Positions 36,678-45,641 of a DNA stretch of 64,000 nt are shown here, piece after piece. Both the position numbers and the translations under genes were made by a program. Source of the stretch: Legionella steelei (lineage in GTDB: Bacteria > Pseudomonadota > Gammaproteobacteria > Legionellales > Legionellaceae); NCBI RefSeq assembly GCF_001468005.1, contig NZ_LNYY01000019.1, positions 963,688 through 1,027,687 of the forward strand, read 5' to 3'. The notes beneath the pieces are model-generated. The model ran no database searches. It saw only the letters and a program-made list of their open reading frames with translations, and was not told the origin of the DNA. Numbering within the stretch: position 1 is the stretch's first letter; every line of letters starts with the position of its first letter.

Positions 36678-38116
36678 GCTGGAGGAATCACCAATTTCTG
36701 CCCTGGCTTAAGTCGAGTAATACCACGTAAATGATTTGTGGATTGGAGGGCAGCAACCGAGACACGATAACGAGCAGCGATAGCAGGTAAAGTTTCGCCT
36801 GCACGTACTAAATGCACATTGTTCGTTGTCATGGCTTCAAGGCGCGATCCATGCGGAGGATTTTCCCAGAAATAACCTTTAATACCTTGAAAAATTGCCT
36901 GACTCAAACGTGCTTGATAACGAGGGTTTGTTAAATTACGTTCTTCTACGGGATTTGAAATAAATCCTGTTTCCACCAAAATTGAAGGGATGTCAGCAGA
37001 CTTCAACACCATAAATCCGGCTTGTTCCACTTTATTATTATGTAAATTAGTAAAGTTGCCCAGTTGATTTAAAACCCGTCCCCCCATTTGCAACCCAGAG
37101 TTAATCGTAGCAGTTTGTGATAAATCAATAAGAACCGAACGTACTACACCATTCTGGTCGTCTAAATCACCTAAATTCACACCACCCAATTCAGAATAGT
37201 TTTCTTTTTCTGCAAGCCAGCGAGCCGCTTCACTCGTTGCACCTCGTTGTGATAAAGCAAATACAGAGGCCCCATTTGAATGAGGGTTATTAAATGCATC
37301 CGCATGAATGGCTACAAAAATATCACCATTATATTTTCTGGCAATATCCAAGCGTTGTCGCAAACCGACATAATAATCTCCAGAACGCGTTAATACTGCA
37401 CGCATTCCTGGTTGCTTATCAATTAATTGTTTTAACTTTAATGTAATCGCCAATACAACGTCTTTTTCCCGGCTGTGATGAGGGCCGCGAGCGCCAGGAT
37501 CTTTGCCTCCATGACCTGCATCTAAAACAACAATCACATCACGCAAATTAGAAGGCCTACCACTTACCTTAATCGGCTGTTGATTGGCTAAAATCGGATG
37601 AGCTGGCTGTTTCGGCTCAATTGGCGCAGGCAATTTTGTCTGTTGTGCCGTCTTTATCTTGATAGGGAATTTTTGAGGCACTGCAGGAGCAATTTTTGAG
37701 GGAATATGTGCCACAATTGGACTCACAGGACGACCACTATGTACTAAATCAACCCGCACGCCCCCAAAAGCGCCATTAGGTTTCCAAGGAGACGATCTGA
37801 GCTGTACTTTTTGATTGAGGTCGAACACTAATCTTAAGGTTCGTGGATCAGAATGTCCACTACGAACTTGTCTTACCAACCCATTGATTAGACCCAGCTG
37901 GTTTAAATTCACAGCCAATTGCGTTTCCTTTAAATCCACTACAACACGCTCAGGATTACTTAAAAAAAACACTTTATGGGTGAACGGCCCATTGATTGTT
38001 AGAAAAAGAGAGGTTTGATTCCCTTGTTGTTTTAGTGCCACAGATTTAAGTTGCGCACTAAATGTTGCAATGGAGCAAAGACACATTACAATAAAACACC
38101 ATGAGCGAAATATCAT
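36668..38116 (-). CDS. N-acetylmuramoyl-L-alanine amidase (AmiB/AmiC type) with AMIN and LysM domains
   Basis: A 482-residue exported cell-wall hydrolase that splits the septal peptidoglycan peptide stem from MurNAc. In order: a signal peptide (residues 1-21), an AMIN targeting domain (about 25-130), a proline/lysine-rich linker, the Amidase_3 domain (zinc motifs LDAGHGGKDPGARG, HADAF and VETGFISN) and a C-terminal LysM domain (VRAGETLPAIAARYRVS). It lies in the conserved nnr-tsaE-amiB-mutL-miaA order and overlaps tsaE by 4 bases. The LysM module matches AmiB rather than AmiA/AmiC. Confidence 0.94.
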   Translation of the reverse strand: MIFRSWCFIVMCLCSIATFSAQLKSVALKQQGNQTSLFLTINGPFTHKVFFLSNPERVVVDLKETQLAVNLNQLGLINGLVRQVRSGHSDPRTLRLVFDLNQKVQLRSSPWKPNGAFGGVRVDLVHSGRPVSPIVAHIPSKIAPAVPQKFPIKIKTAQQTKLPAPIEPKQPAHPILANQQPIKVSGRPSNLRDVIVVLDAGHGGKDPGARGPHHSREKDVVLAITLKLKQLIDKQPGMRAVLTRSGDYYVGLRQRLDIARKYNGDIFVAIHADAFNNPHSNGASVFALSQRGATSEAARWLAEKENYSELGGVNLGDLDDQNGVVRSVLIDLSQTATINSGLQMGGRVLNQLGNFTNLHNNKVEQAGFMVLKSADIPSILVETGFISNPVEERNLTNPRYQARLSQAIFQGIKGYFWENPPHGSRLEAMTTNNVHLVRAGETLPAIAARYRVSVAALQSTNHLRGITRLKPGQKLVIPPAWA

Positions 38117-38601
38117 CTTTCACCTACCAGGCGAGCCAAAATTCTTTTACCCACTGTGCTCAATGCCATTATTTGCATTTCACGTCCAGCCCCTTTAATA
38201 CTTAACTTAAAACGAATATCTACATTAGGCAATGTTTTTCCGGCATTTTCAGCCCATTCAATACAACATATACTCTCTGGCGTAAAATAATCTCTGAATC
38301 CCAAATATTCCAGCTCGTCTTCATGATGTATTCGATAAAGATCAAAATGATGAACAGTTAAATGCTTGCATGTATAGCTTTCTACTAGTGAAAAAGTAGG
38401 GCTTTTAATCGCCGATTCGACTCCCAGATGTCGCAACATGGCACGAATAATGGTGGTTTTACCTGCCCCCAACTCCCCACTAAAGGTCATAATTAGCGAG
38501 GGACAAAGACAAGCTGCCAATTGAGCGGCGAAACGCTCACTTGCCGTTTCATCAGGCAAATCTAATATGCTTACTGTATCCGATTCACTGTTTATCATCA
38601 T
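38113..38601 (-). CDS. tsaE: tRNA threonylcarbamoyladenosine biosynthesis ATPase TsaE
   Basis: TsaE is the ATPase that cycles the TsaB-TsaD-TsaE complex forming t6A37 in ANN-reading tRNAs. The 162-residue protein has Walker A GELGAGKTT, the SPTFSLVESY motif and HHFDLYRI. It overlaps both nnr upstream and the amidase downstream through ATGA junctions, indicating coupled translation. Confidence 0.96.
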   Translation of the reverse strand: MMINSESDTVSILDLPDETASERFAAQLAACLCPSLIMTFSGELGAGKTTIIRAMLRHLGVESAIKSPTFSLVESYTCKHLTVHHFDLYRIHHEDELEYLGFRDYFTPESICCIEWAENAGKTLPNVDIRFKLSIKGAGREMQIMALSTVGKRILARLVGER

Positions 38602-40082
38602 TCAGTGTAATTCAATATATGAGGTAAAACATCAAATAAATCACTGGCTAATAAGCCAGTTCCCCCCAGTTTTTTGGCTACCTGGTCTCCAGCAACCGCA
38701 TGCGCCCAAACACCGCATTGTGCTGCATCAGCTAAAGAAAACCCTTGCGCACAGAGGCCGGCAATAATACCGCTTAATACATCACCCATGCCAGCACTTG
38801 CCATAGCAGGATTACCCCGAGGACAAACAAAAGTATCTTTTTCTGCAGTTTGAATCACAGTACCAGCACCTTTCAACACCACCACCCCACCATATTGCTG
38901 TTGAATGTTTGCCGCGGCTTGGTACCTATCTTTCTGAATCAAATCGGTAGAAGAGGATAACAGACAGGCCGCCTCACCAGGATGTGGGGTCAAAATCCAA
39001 TTATCATCCAGTTGAGCATACTCGGATAACAATCTTAATGCAGATGCATCAATCACCATAGGTAATTGTGACGTAATAGCAGTCAAAAAGAGGTTAAGCG
39101 CCCATTCACTTTCCCCTAAGCCGGGACCAATCACACAGACTGTAGCGCGAGCTAAGAGTGGCATTAAATCGTTAGCTGTTTTTACTGCGCTTATCATAGC
39201 CTCTGGAATTAATGGTAACGCACTCTTTGCATGTTCAGGCCAAGTTGCAACAGTTACAGCACCTGCGCCCGTGCGCATTGCAGCTTTCGCAGCCAAGCTA
39301 ATAGCTCCCGGCATGCCTGGCCCACCGCCAATTATTAACACATGACCATAACTTCCCTTATGCGAATTTTTTTTACGCTCAGCAAGCGGCAACGGTAAAG
39401 TCGCTGAATTTAAAAGATGTGCAGCAGGGGCTAGTTTTGAAACACATGCATCAAGCTGTAACGAACAGCAATGAATCGCCCCACAATAATCGGGACCATC
39501 TGCTGTATACATACCCGCTTTCGGCGCTATGAACGTTAGCGTCGTATTGGCTTTGACACAAAAATTTTCAACCTTTCCTGTATCTGTATTAAGGCCAGAG
39601 GGAATATCTAAAGCCACAACCGGCAGACCGCTGGCATTGATCTGATGAATTGCCGAAGCAATAACTCCATGCACAGGCCCTTTCAAGCCAATCCCTAAAA
39701 GCGCATCAATAATTAACTCAGCGTCACTATCTATAGGCTCATCCGCTGCTTGGCAGTCAACCCCAGCATTTATCGCCGTTAACGCTGCATGCTGTGCTGC
39801 AAAAGGAAGATCGGCTACAGCCTTGCACTGGTAAATCGTGACGAATAATCCGTGTTCATGTGCTAAACGTGCAACAACATACCCATCGCCGGCATTATTT
39901 CCTGCACCACAATATACTGCAAGATGCCGAACCTGTGGGTATAGTTTTGTTATAAGAAAAAATGCTTCGCTTCCTGCTCGTGACATTAATTCATTTTCGT
40001 CTAATTGATACAAAGATATTGCTTGTTGTTCACAAGCCCTAATTTGTTCACAACGATAAAGGGAGTTTGCTGGGATGCTCAC
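38598..40082 (-). CDS. nnr: bifunctional NAD(P)H-hydrate epimerase / dehydratase
   Basis: This enzyme repairs hydrated NADH/NADPH: the N-terminal YjeF_N half (about 1-210; CGAGNNAGDGYVVARL) epimerises NAD(P)HX and the C-terminal carbohydrate-kinase-like half (GPGLGESEW, GNPAMASAGMGDVLSGIIAG) dehydrates it using ADP. The start is placed at GTG 40082, which has GGAG six bases upstream; TTG at 40094 is in frame but contains that site. The protein is then 494 residues. It is the first gene of the nnr-tsaE-amidase-mutL-miaA unit. Confidence 0.95.
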   Translation of the reverse strand: MSIPANSLYRCEQIRACEQQAISLYQLDENELMSRAGSEAFFLITKLYPQVRHLAVYCGAGNNAGDGYVVARLAHEHGLFVTIYQCKAVADLPFAAQHAALTAINAGVDCQAADEPIDSDAELIIDALLGIGLKGPVHGVIASAIHQINASGLPVVALDIPSGLNTDTGKVENFCVKANTTLTFIAPKAGMYTADGPDYCGAIHCCSLQLDACVSKLAPAAHLLNSATLPLPLAERKKNSHKGSYGHVLIIGGGPGMPGAISLAAKAAMRTGAGAVTVATWPEHAKSALPLIPEAMISAVKTANDLMPLLARATVCVIGPGLGESEWALNLFLTAITSQLPMVIDASALRLLSEYAQLDDNWILTPHPGEAACLLSSSTDLIQKDRYQAAANIQQQYGGVVVLKGAGTVIQTAEKDTFVCPRGNPAMASAGMGDVLSGIIAGLCAQGFSLADAAQCGVWAHAVAGDQVAKKLGGTGLLASDLFDVLPHILNYTE

Positions 40083-40101
40083 CTTGTGCTCCAAATCTAT
40101 T

Positions 40102-40121
40102 AAGGCCTGTTTTCAGGCCTT
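40102..40121 (-). terminator. hairpin downstream of sspB
   Basis: AAGGCCTG-TTTT-CAGGCCTT is a perfect 8-base inverted repeat just before the nnr start. It follows sspB on the minus strand but has only a weak T-run, so termination is uncertain. Confidence 0.4.
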
Positions 40122-40140
40122 AGTTCGAACACGTTTCTTA

Positions 40141-40217
40141 TGTAGTCTAGGATGCAATGAATCAAAACCCTGACTTCAGAACGTCCAGGTTTTGGGTTCG
40201 CCTTCACCCAGGCTACT
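40141..40217. repeat. dispersed palindromic element, copy between sspB and nnr
   Basis: It starts TGTAGTCTAGGATGCAATGA and ends TTCGCCTTCACCCAGGCTAC, with an inner AAAACCCTGA/TCCAGGTTTTGGG inverted pair. It is a diverged member of the same family. Confidence 0.65.
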
Positions 40218-40222
40218 TCCTT

Positions 40223-40636
40223 TTACTTGACTAATTTTAATGAAGGCTTACTTTTAGAAGCTGATGCGCCCTCAGATTCTGCACCAGAGGTTCCAGAAGA
40301 TGCTGGTGGCGGTTCTTCTTCATCTTCTATGGCAAAAGCGATGCCTCTGCCATTTTCCTTAGCGTAAATTTCCAACACAGCTGCAGGCGGAACAAAAATT
40401 TGTTCTGTCTTTCCTGAAAATCGTGCAGTAAAAATAATTCGATCGTTTTCTAATAAAAGACCACGAGTTGCTGCAGGAGAAATATTTAACACAATACGAT
40501 CATTGTTCACATGCTCTTTAGGCACTTGCACCCCTGTATATGCAGCATTAACCATGATATAAGGTGTTAACTCGTTATCCACGATCCAATCGTAGGCAGC
40601 ACGAATTAAATAAGGTTTATTTGATGTCATTGTCAT
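40223..40636 (-). CDS. sspB: ClpXP protease specificity-enhancing factor
   Basis: SspB tethers ssrA-tagged proteins to ClpXP. The 137-residue protein has the compact substrate-binding domain (PYLIRAAYDWIVDNELTPYI, VPPAAVLEIYAKENG) and an acidic linker rich in Glu/Ser, ending in the basic-hydrophobic ClpX-binding tail PSLKLVK. It follows sspA by four bases. ATG at 40630 is an equally possible start. Confidence 0.95.
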   Translation of the reverse strand: MTMTSNKPYLIRAAYDWIVDNELTPYIMVNAAYTGVQVPKEHVNNDRIVLNISPAATRGLLLENDRIIFTARFSGKTEQIFVPPAAVLEIYAKENGRGIAFAIEDEEEPPPASSGTSGAESEGASASKSKPSLKLVK

Positions 40637-40640
40637 AGAT

Positions 40641-41261
40641 TTATGCCGCTCTTAGTTGCCGCTCAGCATCAGTCAAGCTTGCTTGAAACGATTCCCGTTT
40701 GAACAAGCGCTGCATGTAAGCAATTATTCCTTTAAACTCCGGTGTAATCTCTATCCCCAATCGAGGCAAACGCCACAATAAAGGTGCTAATGCACAATCC
40801 AACAGGGAAAATTCATCACTTAAAAAATAGGGCTTATCTGCAAATACAGGATCAAGAGCAGTTAAACTTTCAAATAAGTTTGCCCTAGCCTGCTCCACAT
40901 TATCATCCCTTAAAATACGATTCATTAAATAATACCAATCATGTTCTATTCTGTGCATCATTTTTCGAGTTTCAGCACGAGCAACTGGGTATACTGGTAA
41001 TAAAGGTGGATGAGGAAAACGCTCATCTAAATATTCCATAATAATACGTGGCTCATAAAGTACAAGTTCTCTATCAATTAAAGTAGGAACAGTTCCATAT
41101 GGATTAACTGATAAAAGATCAGCGCTGGGATCCGACTGTCTCGCAACAAGAATTTCTACATTCACCCCTTTTTCAGCCAACACAATCCGCACCTGATGAC
41201 TGTAAACATCATCTGTATCGGAAAATAAAGACATTATAGTGCGCTTCGCAACAATTGCCAT
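40641..41261 (-). CDS. sspA: stringent starvation protein A
   Basis: SspA is a glutathione-S-transferase-fold protein that binds RNA polymerase and affects stationary-phase and acid-stress transcription. The 206-residue protein has a thioredoxin-like N-terminal domain (MSLFSDTDDVYSHQVRIVLA, VPTLIDRELVLYEPRIIMEYL) and a helical C-terminal domain. ATG 41261 has AGGAG at the correct spacing and is preferred to the upstream 41267. It sits between petC and sspB, a common gammaproteobacterial arrangement. Confidence 0.95.
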   Translation of the reverse strand: MAIVAKRTIMSLFSDTDDVYSHQVRIVLAEKGVNVEILVARQSDPSADLLSVNPYGTVPTLIDRELVLYEPRIIMEYLDERFPHPPLLPVYPVARAETRKMMHRIEHDWYYLMNRILRDDNVEQARANLFESLTALDPVFADKPYFLSDEFSLLDCALAPLLWRLPRLGIEITPEFKGIIAYMQRLFKRESFQASLTDAERQLRAA

Positions 41262-41349
41262 GAGCAACTCCTATTTAATTCATTAAACCTATATAAAGGT
41301 AAAGTTCACACACAAAACCCGCACTTTACCACATTTTTGCCTTTTTGGG

Positions 41350-42024
41350 TTACTTTATGCCGATTTTTCGCCAATAAACTGTTTTTAAACCCACTACAAC
41401 AAGGAATAAAACAAATAAAAAGCCAACAACAAAGAATCCCATGCGATAACGCAGCGGTTGTATTGGCTCCCCCACATATGCAAGAAAAGTAACCAAATCT
41501 TGTAAATTCATATTAAATTGCCCAGAAGGCAATTCATGATTTAATGTGTCTAGAATATTTGGCATAGCAACGTCAGGAACAAGTCGGTTATTGGTTCCAA
41601 AAGGTCGTGCTTCATCCTTATAAAAACCATTGAGATAGCTATAGAGCCATCGCGTACCTTTTTCTCGAGCAACTAAAGATAAATCCGGAGGTACAACTCC
41701 AAACCATTGTTTTGCATCCTCTGGAGGCAAAGCAATACGAATAGGATCATTAATTGTTGCTTGAGTAAAAATTAGATTATTCTTTAATAAATCTTCATTT
41801 ATTTGGCCATCAAACCGAGTTAAGCCCAATCCTTTGGCCATATGATTATAACGTAAATACTTCAAAGAGTGACAGCCAGAACAATAATTCATAAATAGCC
41901 GAGCACCTCTTTGCAAACTTGCCTTGTCTTGTACATTAAACTCAACTGGATCTGCGTATACAACTGGATTCACAAATAAACCTGAACATGCCAACAAGTA
42001 AAAAACGCCTGCTGTCTTATGCAT
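41350..42024 (-). CDS. petC: ubiquinol-cytochrome c reductase, cytochrome c1 subunit
   Basis: Cytochrome c1 passes electrons from the Rieske centre to soluble cytochrome c. The 224-residue protein has a signal peptide, haem-binding CSGCH at about residue 50 and a C-terminal membrane anchor (FFVVGFLFVLFLVVVGL). Its ATG overlaps the last base of the petB stop. It is the last gene of petABC. Confidence 0.96.
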   Translation of the reverse strand: MHKTAGVFYLLACSGLFVNPVVYADPVEFNVQDKASLQRGARLFMNYCSGCHSLKYLRYNHMAKGLGLTRFDGQINEDLLKNNLIFTQATINDPIRIALPPEDAKQWFGVVPPDLSLVAREKGTRWLYSYLNGFYKDEARPFGTNNRLVPDVAMPNILDTLNHELPSGQFNMNLQDLVTFLAYVGEPIQPLRYRMGFFVVGFLFVLFLVVVGLKTVYWRKIGIK

Positions 42025-43238
42025 TATCGCCCTCCTATGCGAGCAGGCAATGGACGCGTTGCTTCTAAACGAGTATAAAAAGGCATTAATAAAAAATAAG
42101 CGAAGTATAATCCAGTACTGACACGAGCCAAAAATAAGCGCACCGGTGTGACTGAGGTTGTTCCTAAATAACCCAATAACACAAAAGCAATGACACCAAG
42201 AAACAACATAATTCGTGAGTAGTTTCCTTTATAACGCATTGAACGTACTGAGCTGCGATCAAGCCAGGGTAACAAAAAAAGAAATAATAAAGCGAATCCC
42301 ATACACATTACACCCAATAACTTATCTGGGATAGCCCGTAGCATGGCATAAAATGGTGACATATACCACATTGGTGCAATGTGATCTGGCGTAACTAAAG
42401 GATTAGCCGGGGTAAAATTATTATGCTCTAAAAAATAGCCGCCCATTTCGGGAGTGAAAAACACTACCGCAAAAAACAGAATGAGAAAAGCAAGTGTCAT
42501 CACTAAATCTTTAATCACGTAATAAGGATGAAAAGGGATTTTATCTAAAGGCTCACCTTGTGCATCCCGCTGTTTTTTGATGTCGATCCCATCTGGATTA
42601 TTAGAACCTACCTTATGTAATGCAACAACATGCAAGAACACCAGCATAAAGAGTAGCAGAGGAATAGCGATAACATGTAAAGCAAAAAAACGTTGTAATG
42701 TCGCGTTACCAACCGTGTAATCACCTCTTAACCACACCACGAGGCTTTTACCGATATAAGGTATTGCACTTAACAAGGAAGTGATTACCTCAGCCCCCCA
42801 ATAGGACATTTGCCCCCAAGGCAATAAATAACCAAAAAAGGCACCGGCTAAAAGCAAGAGATATAAAAACATCCCTAAGAGCCAAACCAACTCCCTTGGT
42901 CTTTGGTACGAGCCATACAATAAACCACGAAACATATGTAAATAGATAACAATAAAAAATGCTGAGGCGCCAGTAGAATGCATGTAACGCAATAACCAAC
43001 CAAAATTAACATCGCGCATTATATATTCTACAGAAGAAAAGGCCTGTTCCGCACTTGGAGTATAAAACATGGTAAGCCACAAACCAGTAATAAATTGGTT
43101 GGCCAAAACCACAAGTGCTAAAGAACCAAAAAAGTAAAAAAAATTTAAATTTTTAGGAAGATAATAAGCACTAAAATAATTTTTCCACGTGCTCATCAGC
43201 GGAAAACGCTCATCGATCCAATTAAGGAATCTATTCAT
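42024..43238 (-). CDS. petB: ubiquinol-cytochrome c reductase, cytochrome b subunit
   Basis: Cytochrome b is the central membrane subunit of the bc1 complex and carries both b haems and the two quinone sites. The 404-residue protein has about eight membrane helices, haem-ligand His pairs (LLRYMHSTGASAFF, YLHMFRG; RFFALHVIAIP, FLHVVALHKVG), and a PEWY-like motif variant near HIAPMWYMSPFYAMLRAIP. A palindromic element of about 80 bases separates it from petA. Confidence 0.96.
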   Translation of the reverse strand: MNRFLNWIDERFPLMSTWKNYFSAYYLPKNLNFFYFFGSLALVVLANQFITGLWLTMFYTPSAEQAFSSVEYIMRDVNFGWLLRYMHSTGASAFFIVIYLHMFRGLLYGSYQRPRELVWLLGMFLYLLLLAGAFFGYLLPWGQMSYWGAEVITSLLSAIPYIGKSLVVWLRGDYTVGNATLQRFFALHVIAIPLLLFMLVFLHVVALHKVGSNNPDGIDIKKQRDAQGEPLDKIPFHPYYVIKDLVMTLAFLILFFAVVFFTPEMGGYFLEHNNFTPANPLVTPDHIAPMWYMSPFYAMLRAIPDKLLGVMCMGFALLFLFLLPWLDRSSVRSMRYKGNYSRIMLFLGVIAFVLLGYLGTTSVTPVRLFLARVSTGLYFAYFLLMPFYTRLEATRPLPARIGGR

Positions 43239-43274
43239 TTAATCTAGCCTTGTTTTATTACTCATTGTATTTGT

Positions 43275-43354
43275 TGTAGCCTAGGTGCAGCGAAGGAGAA
43301 CCCGGGACTGTAAACATAGTTTTCCCGGGTTTTGCTTCGCTGCACCCAAGCTAC
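43275..43354. repeat. dispersed palindromic element inside the pet operon
   Basis: It starts TGTAGCCTAGGTGCAGCGAA and ends TTCGCTGCACCCAAGCTAC, with inner AACCCGGGA/TCCCGGGTT arms. It occupies the gap between petA and petB, so the petABC mRNA should contain a large hairpin. Confidence 0.85.
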
Positions 43355-43374
43355 TAATTATATAGGCATAAAAT

Positions 43375-43986
43375 TTATGCCTTATCCTCGCCAATAACAA
43401 GAGTATGCTTATCAATAAAATAATAGGGAGGAACCTCTAGATTAATTGGCGCAGGAACATCTTTAAAAACTCTGCCAGAAAGATCAAAAGTGGAACCATG
43501 ACAGGGACAGAAAAAACCACCTGGCCACTCGGGGCCTAAATCACCAAGATTAGGTTTGTATTTAGGAGAGCAACCTAGATGCGTACAAATTCCTATAAGT
43601 ACTAAATATTCTGGGTTAATGGATCGATGTTCATTTTTTGCATAGGAGGGTTGCTGTTGGGTTAAAGAATGGGGGTCACGTAATTTTGAAGAATATGTGG
43701 ATAACCGTTGCAGCATTTCTTGAGTTCGTCTGATTATCCATACGGGCCTACCACGCCATTCAACAACGGCCTGCTCGCCTGGTTCCAGTTTACTTAAATC
43801 CACCTGCACTGGAGCACCTTCTGCTTGCGCTTTGGCACTTGGTAACCAAGAAGCAACAAAGGGTGTTAAAGCACATAAAGCCCCTATACCTCCGAGCACA
43901 CAGCCTGTAGTTAACAAAAATCGGCGACGATCTTCATCTACAAGATCGTTTTTCTCCTGCTCAGGATCAGCAATTTTATTCACCAT
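43375..43986 (-). CDS. petA: ubiquinol-cytochrome c reductase, Rieske iron-sulfur subunit
   Basis: The Rieske protein takes the first electron from ubiquinol in the bc1 complex. The 203-residue protein has a twin-arginine-like N-terminus (DRRRFLLTTGCVLGGIGALC), an anchor helix, and the 2Fe-2S ligands in CTHLGC and CPCHGSTFD. It is the first gene of petABC and follows rpsI, separated by another palindromic element. Confidence 0.96.
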   Translation of the reverse strand: MVNKIADPEQEKNDLVDEDRRRFLLTTGCVLGGIGALCALTPFVASWLPSAKAQAEGAPVQVDLSKLEPGEQAVVEWRGRPVWIIRRTQEMLQRLSTYSSKLRDPHSLTQQQPSYAKNEHRSINPEYLVLIGICTHLGCSPKYKPNLGDLGPEWPGGFFCPCHGSTFDLSGRVFKDVPAPINLEVPPYYFIDKHTLVIGEDKA

Positions 43987-44004
43987 AGCATTTGTTTGTA
44001 TGTA

Positions 44005-44086
44005 GTAGCCTGGGGGCAGCGAAGCAGAACCCGGGGATTACGATTTATAAAGCCTGCTGGATCCCGCTTCGCTGCATCCAGGCTAC
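44005..44086. repeat. dispersed palindromic element between rpsI and petA
   Basis: It starts GTAGCCTGGGGGCAGCGAAG and ends CTTCGCTGCATCCAGGCTAC, with inner AACCCGGGG and GGATCCCGC arms. It lies just upstream of petA and immediately downstream of the rpsI terminator. Confidence 0.85.
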
Positions 44087-44092
44087 GTAAAC

Positions 44093-44114
44093 AAAAAACC
44101 CCGCAAATGCGGGG
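44093..44114 (-). terminator. terminator of the rplM-rpsI operon
   Basis: On the minus strand, CCCCGC-ATTT-GCGGGG is followed by six T residues. It is 20 bases past the rpsI stop and is a textbook intrinsic terminator. Confidence 0.85.
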
Positions 44115-44133
44115 CCTTTGAACCAAAAAACGA

Positions 44134-44565
44134 TTAACGTTTTGAGTATTGAGTTGCACGACGTGCTTTGTGCAAACCCACTTTCTTTCTTTCAACACGA
44201 CGTGAATCACGAGTTAACAAACCACGTGCACGAAGCTTTCTGCGAACAGAATTTGGATTTGGCTCAGCATCTTCTGCTAATCCTTTTTCATCATAAGCAA
44301 CTAAGGCTCTTGCGATACCTAAGCGTACAGCACCTGCTTGACCAGAAATTCCACCACCAGCTACTGTGATGTAAATATCAAACTTATTAACAAGGTCAAC
44401 TGTTTCTAATGGCTGCATAACAACCATGCAAGAGGTTTCACGACAGAAATATTCTTGTAAAGTACGACCGTTTACTTTGATGTCGCCTTTGCCTGGACGC
44501 AAAAACACACGAGCTGTTGAACTTTTTCTACGGCCGGTACCGTAGTATTGCTTCATTTCAGCCAT
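44134..44565 (-). CDS. rpsI: 30S ribosomal protein S9
   Basis: S9 sits in the 30S head with its C-terminal tail reaching the P-site tRNA. The 143-residue protein begins with [17 protein letters not shown] and ends in the basic tail [17 protein letters not shown]. Its ribosome site GAGGAA overlaps the last codons of rplM, five bases upstream, so the pair is coupled. Confidence 0.97.
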   Translation of the reverse strand: MAEMKQYYGTGRRKSSTARVFLRPGKGDIKVNGRTLQEYFCRETSCMVVMQPLETVDLVNKFDIYITVAGGGISGQAGAVRLGIARALVAYDEKGLAEDAEPNPNSVRRKLRARGLLTRDSRRVERKKVGLHKARRATQYSKR

Positions 44566-44570
44566 AATAC

Positions 44571-45005
44571 TTATTCCTCAATATCAAGTTGCTTGGGTTG
44601 CTGTGCAGTATGTGGATGCTCGCTACCAACATATACTTTTAGCTTACGATACATCTCTCTACCTAAAGGATTTTTAGGTAACATGCCTTTAACAGCAAGT
44701 TCGATAATTCTAACAGGATTTCTAGCCTGTAATTTTTCAAAACTATCTGATTTTATTCCACCTGGATATCCAGTGTGACGATAGTACATCTTATTAGTAA
44801 ACTTACGGCCGGTCACAATAACCTTTTCCGCATTTGTAACAACGATGTAATCGCCTGTATCAACATGGGGGGTATACTCAGCTTTATGTTTGCCACGTAA
44901 ACGACGGGCAATCTCAGTTGCTAAGCGACCCAAAACTTTATCGCTGGCATCAACCACTAACCAGTCACGTTTGACTTCATGGCTTTTGGCACTAAATGTC
45001 TTCAT
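44571..45005 (-). CDS. rplM: 50S ribosomal protein L13
   Basis: L13 is an early assembly protein of the 50S subunit. The start at ATG 45005 gives [20 protein letters not shown], the normal L13 N-terminus, and 144 residues; the open frame to 45047 is not supported. Conserved stretches are [16 protein letters not shown] and [18 protein letters not shown]. It is the first gene of rplM-rpsI. The 314-base region upstream to the ferredoxin gene contains its promoter and a palindromic element. Confidence 0.97.
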   Translation of the reverse strand: MKTFSAKSHEVKRDWLVVDASDKVLGRLATEIARRLRGKHKAEYTPHVDTGDYIVVTNAEKVIVTGRKFTNKMYYRHTGYPGGIKSDSFEKLQARNPVRIIELAVKGMLPKNPLGREMYRKLKVYVGSEHPHTAQQPKQLDIEE

Positions 45006-45176
45006 TAAATGAACTCCGAACCGCCTAAATTGGTAATCTTCTATCATGGACGGGCGATTTTAACCAAAACAGAAACATCCTACAAGTAAAAAAGGATAAA
45101 AATTTATAAGCAATTAATTAAATCCGTGTAAATATAACAAATTTCATACAAGAATCATAATGATTTTTGTTCTAAT

Positions 45177-45318
45177 TGTAGCCTGGGTAATCGTACGAGG
45201 GATACTACGTTGTATCAGCATGTCTAGAAAATAATCTAAACTCATCCGTATTAGACGTTTTCCCTCATTGATATGCTTTGCTCAATTTGATACAGGTGGG
45301 GCCTAGGTCCAACCTACA
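45177..45318. repeat. longer (about 140 bp) variant of the dispersed element
   Basis: The left end reads TGTAGCCTGGGTAATCGTAC and the right end GGGGCCTAGGTCCAACCTACA, an imperfect inverted repeat enclosing about 100 bases, much longer than in other copies. It fills most of the gap between rplM and the ferredoxin gene. The rest of that gap (45006-45176) is AT-rich with no gene recognised. Confidence 0.55.
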
Positions 45319-45319
45319 C

Positions 45320-45634
45320 TCATTCTTGATCAATTAATAACTGGTCAACAACACCACCAGCAATTAAATGTTTTTCTATAATTTCGTCAATATCAGAAAA
45401 AGAGGAATAAGAGTACCATACCCCTTCAGGATAAATCACAATACAAGGACCTGAACTACAACGTCCAAGACAGCCTGATTTACTGACGCGCACTTTACCT
45501 GGACCATGCATCTCTAATTCCAGAAGCCGTGTCTTCATATAATCAAAAAAAGCTTCACCACCAGTATTGGCGCAGCATTGCTTGCCTGCAGCCTTTTGGT
45601 TGGTGCATAAAAGAACATGTTTGTTGTAATACAT
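45320..45634 (-). CDS. thioredoxin-like 2Fe-2S ferredoxin
   Basis: A 104-residue protein of the (2Fe-2S) thioredoxin-like ferredoxin family. The cluster ligands are likely C10 (LLCTN), the Cys pair in AGKQCCANTGG, and C-x3-C in SGCLGRCSSGPC. It begins 7 bases after the ihfA stop and so belongs to the end of the pheST-ihfA transcript. The electron partner is unknown. ATG 45634 is preferred over TTG 45637. Confidence 0.88.
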   Translation of the reverse strand: MYYNKHVLLCTNQKAAGKQCCANTGGEAFFDYMKTRLLELEMHGPGKVRVSKSGCLGRCSSGPCIVIYPEGVWYSYSSFSDIDEIIEKHLIAGGVVDQLLIDQE

Positions 45635-45641
45635 CAATGAC

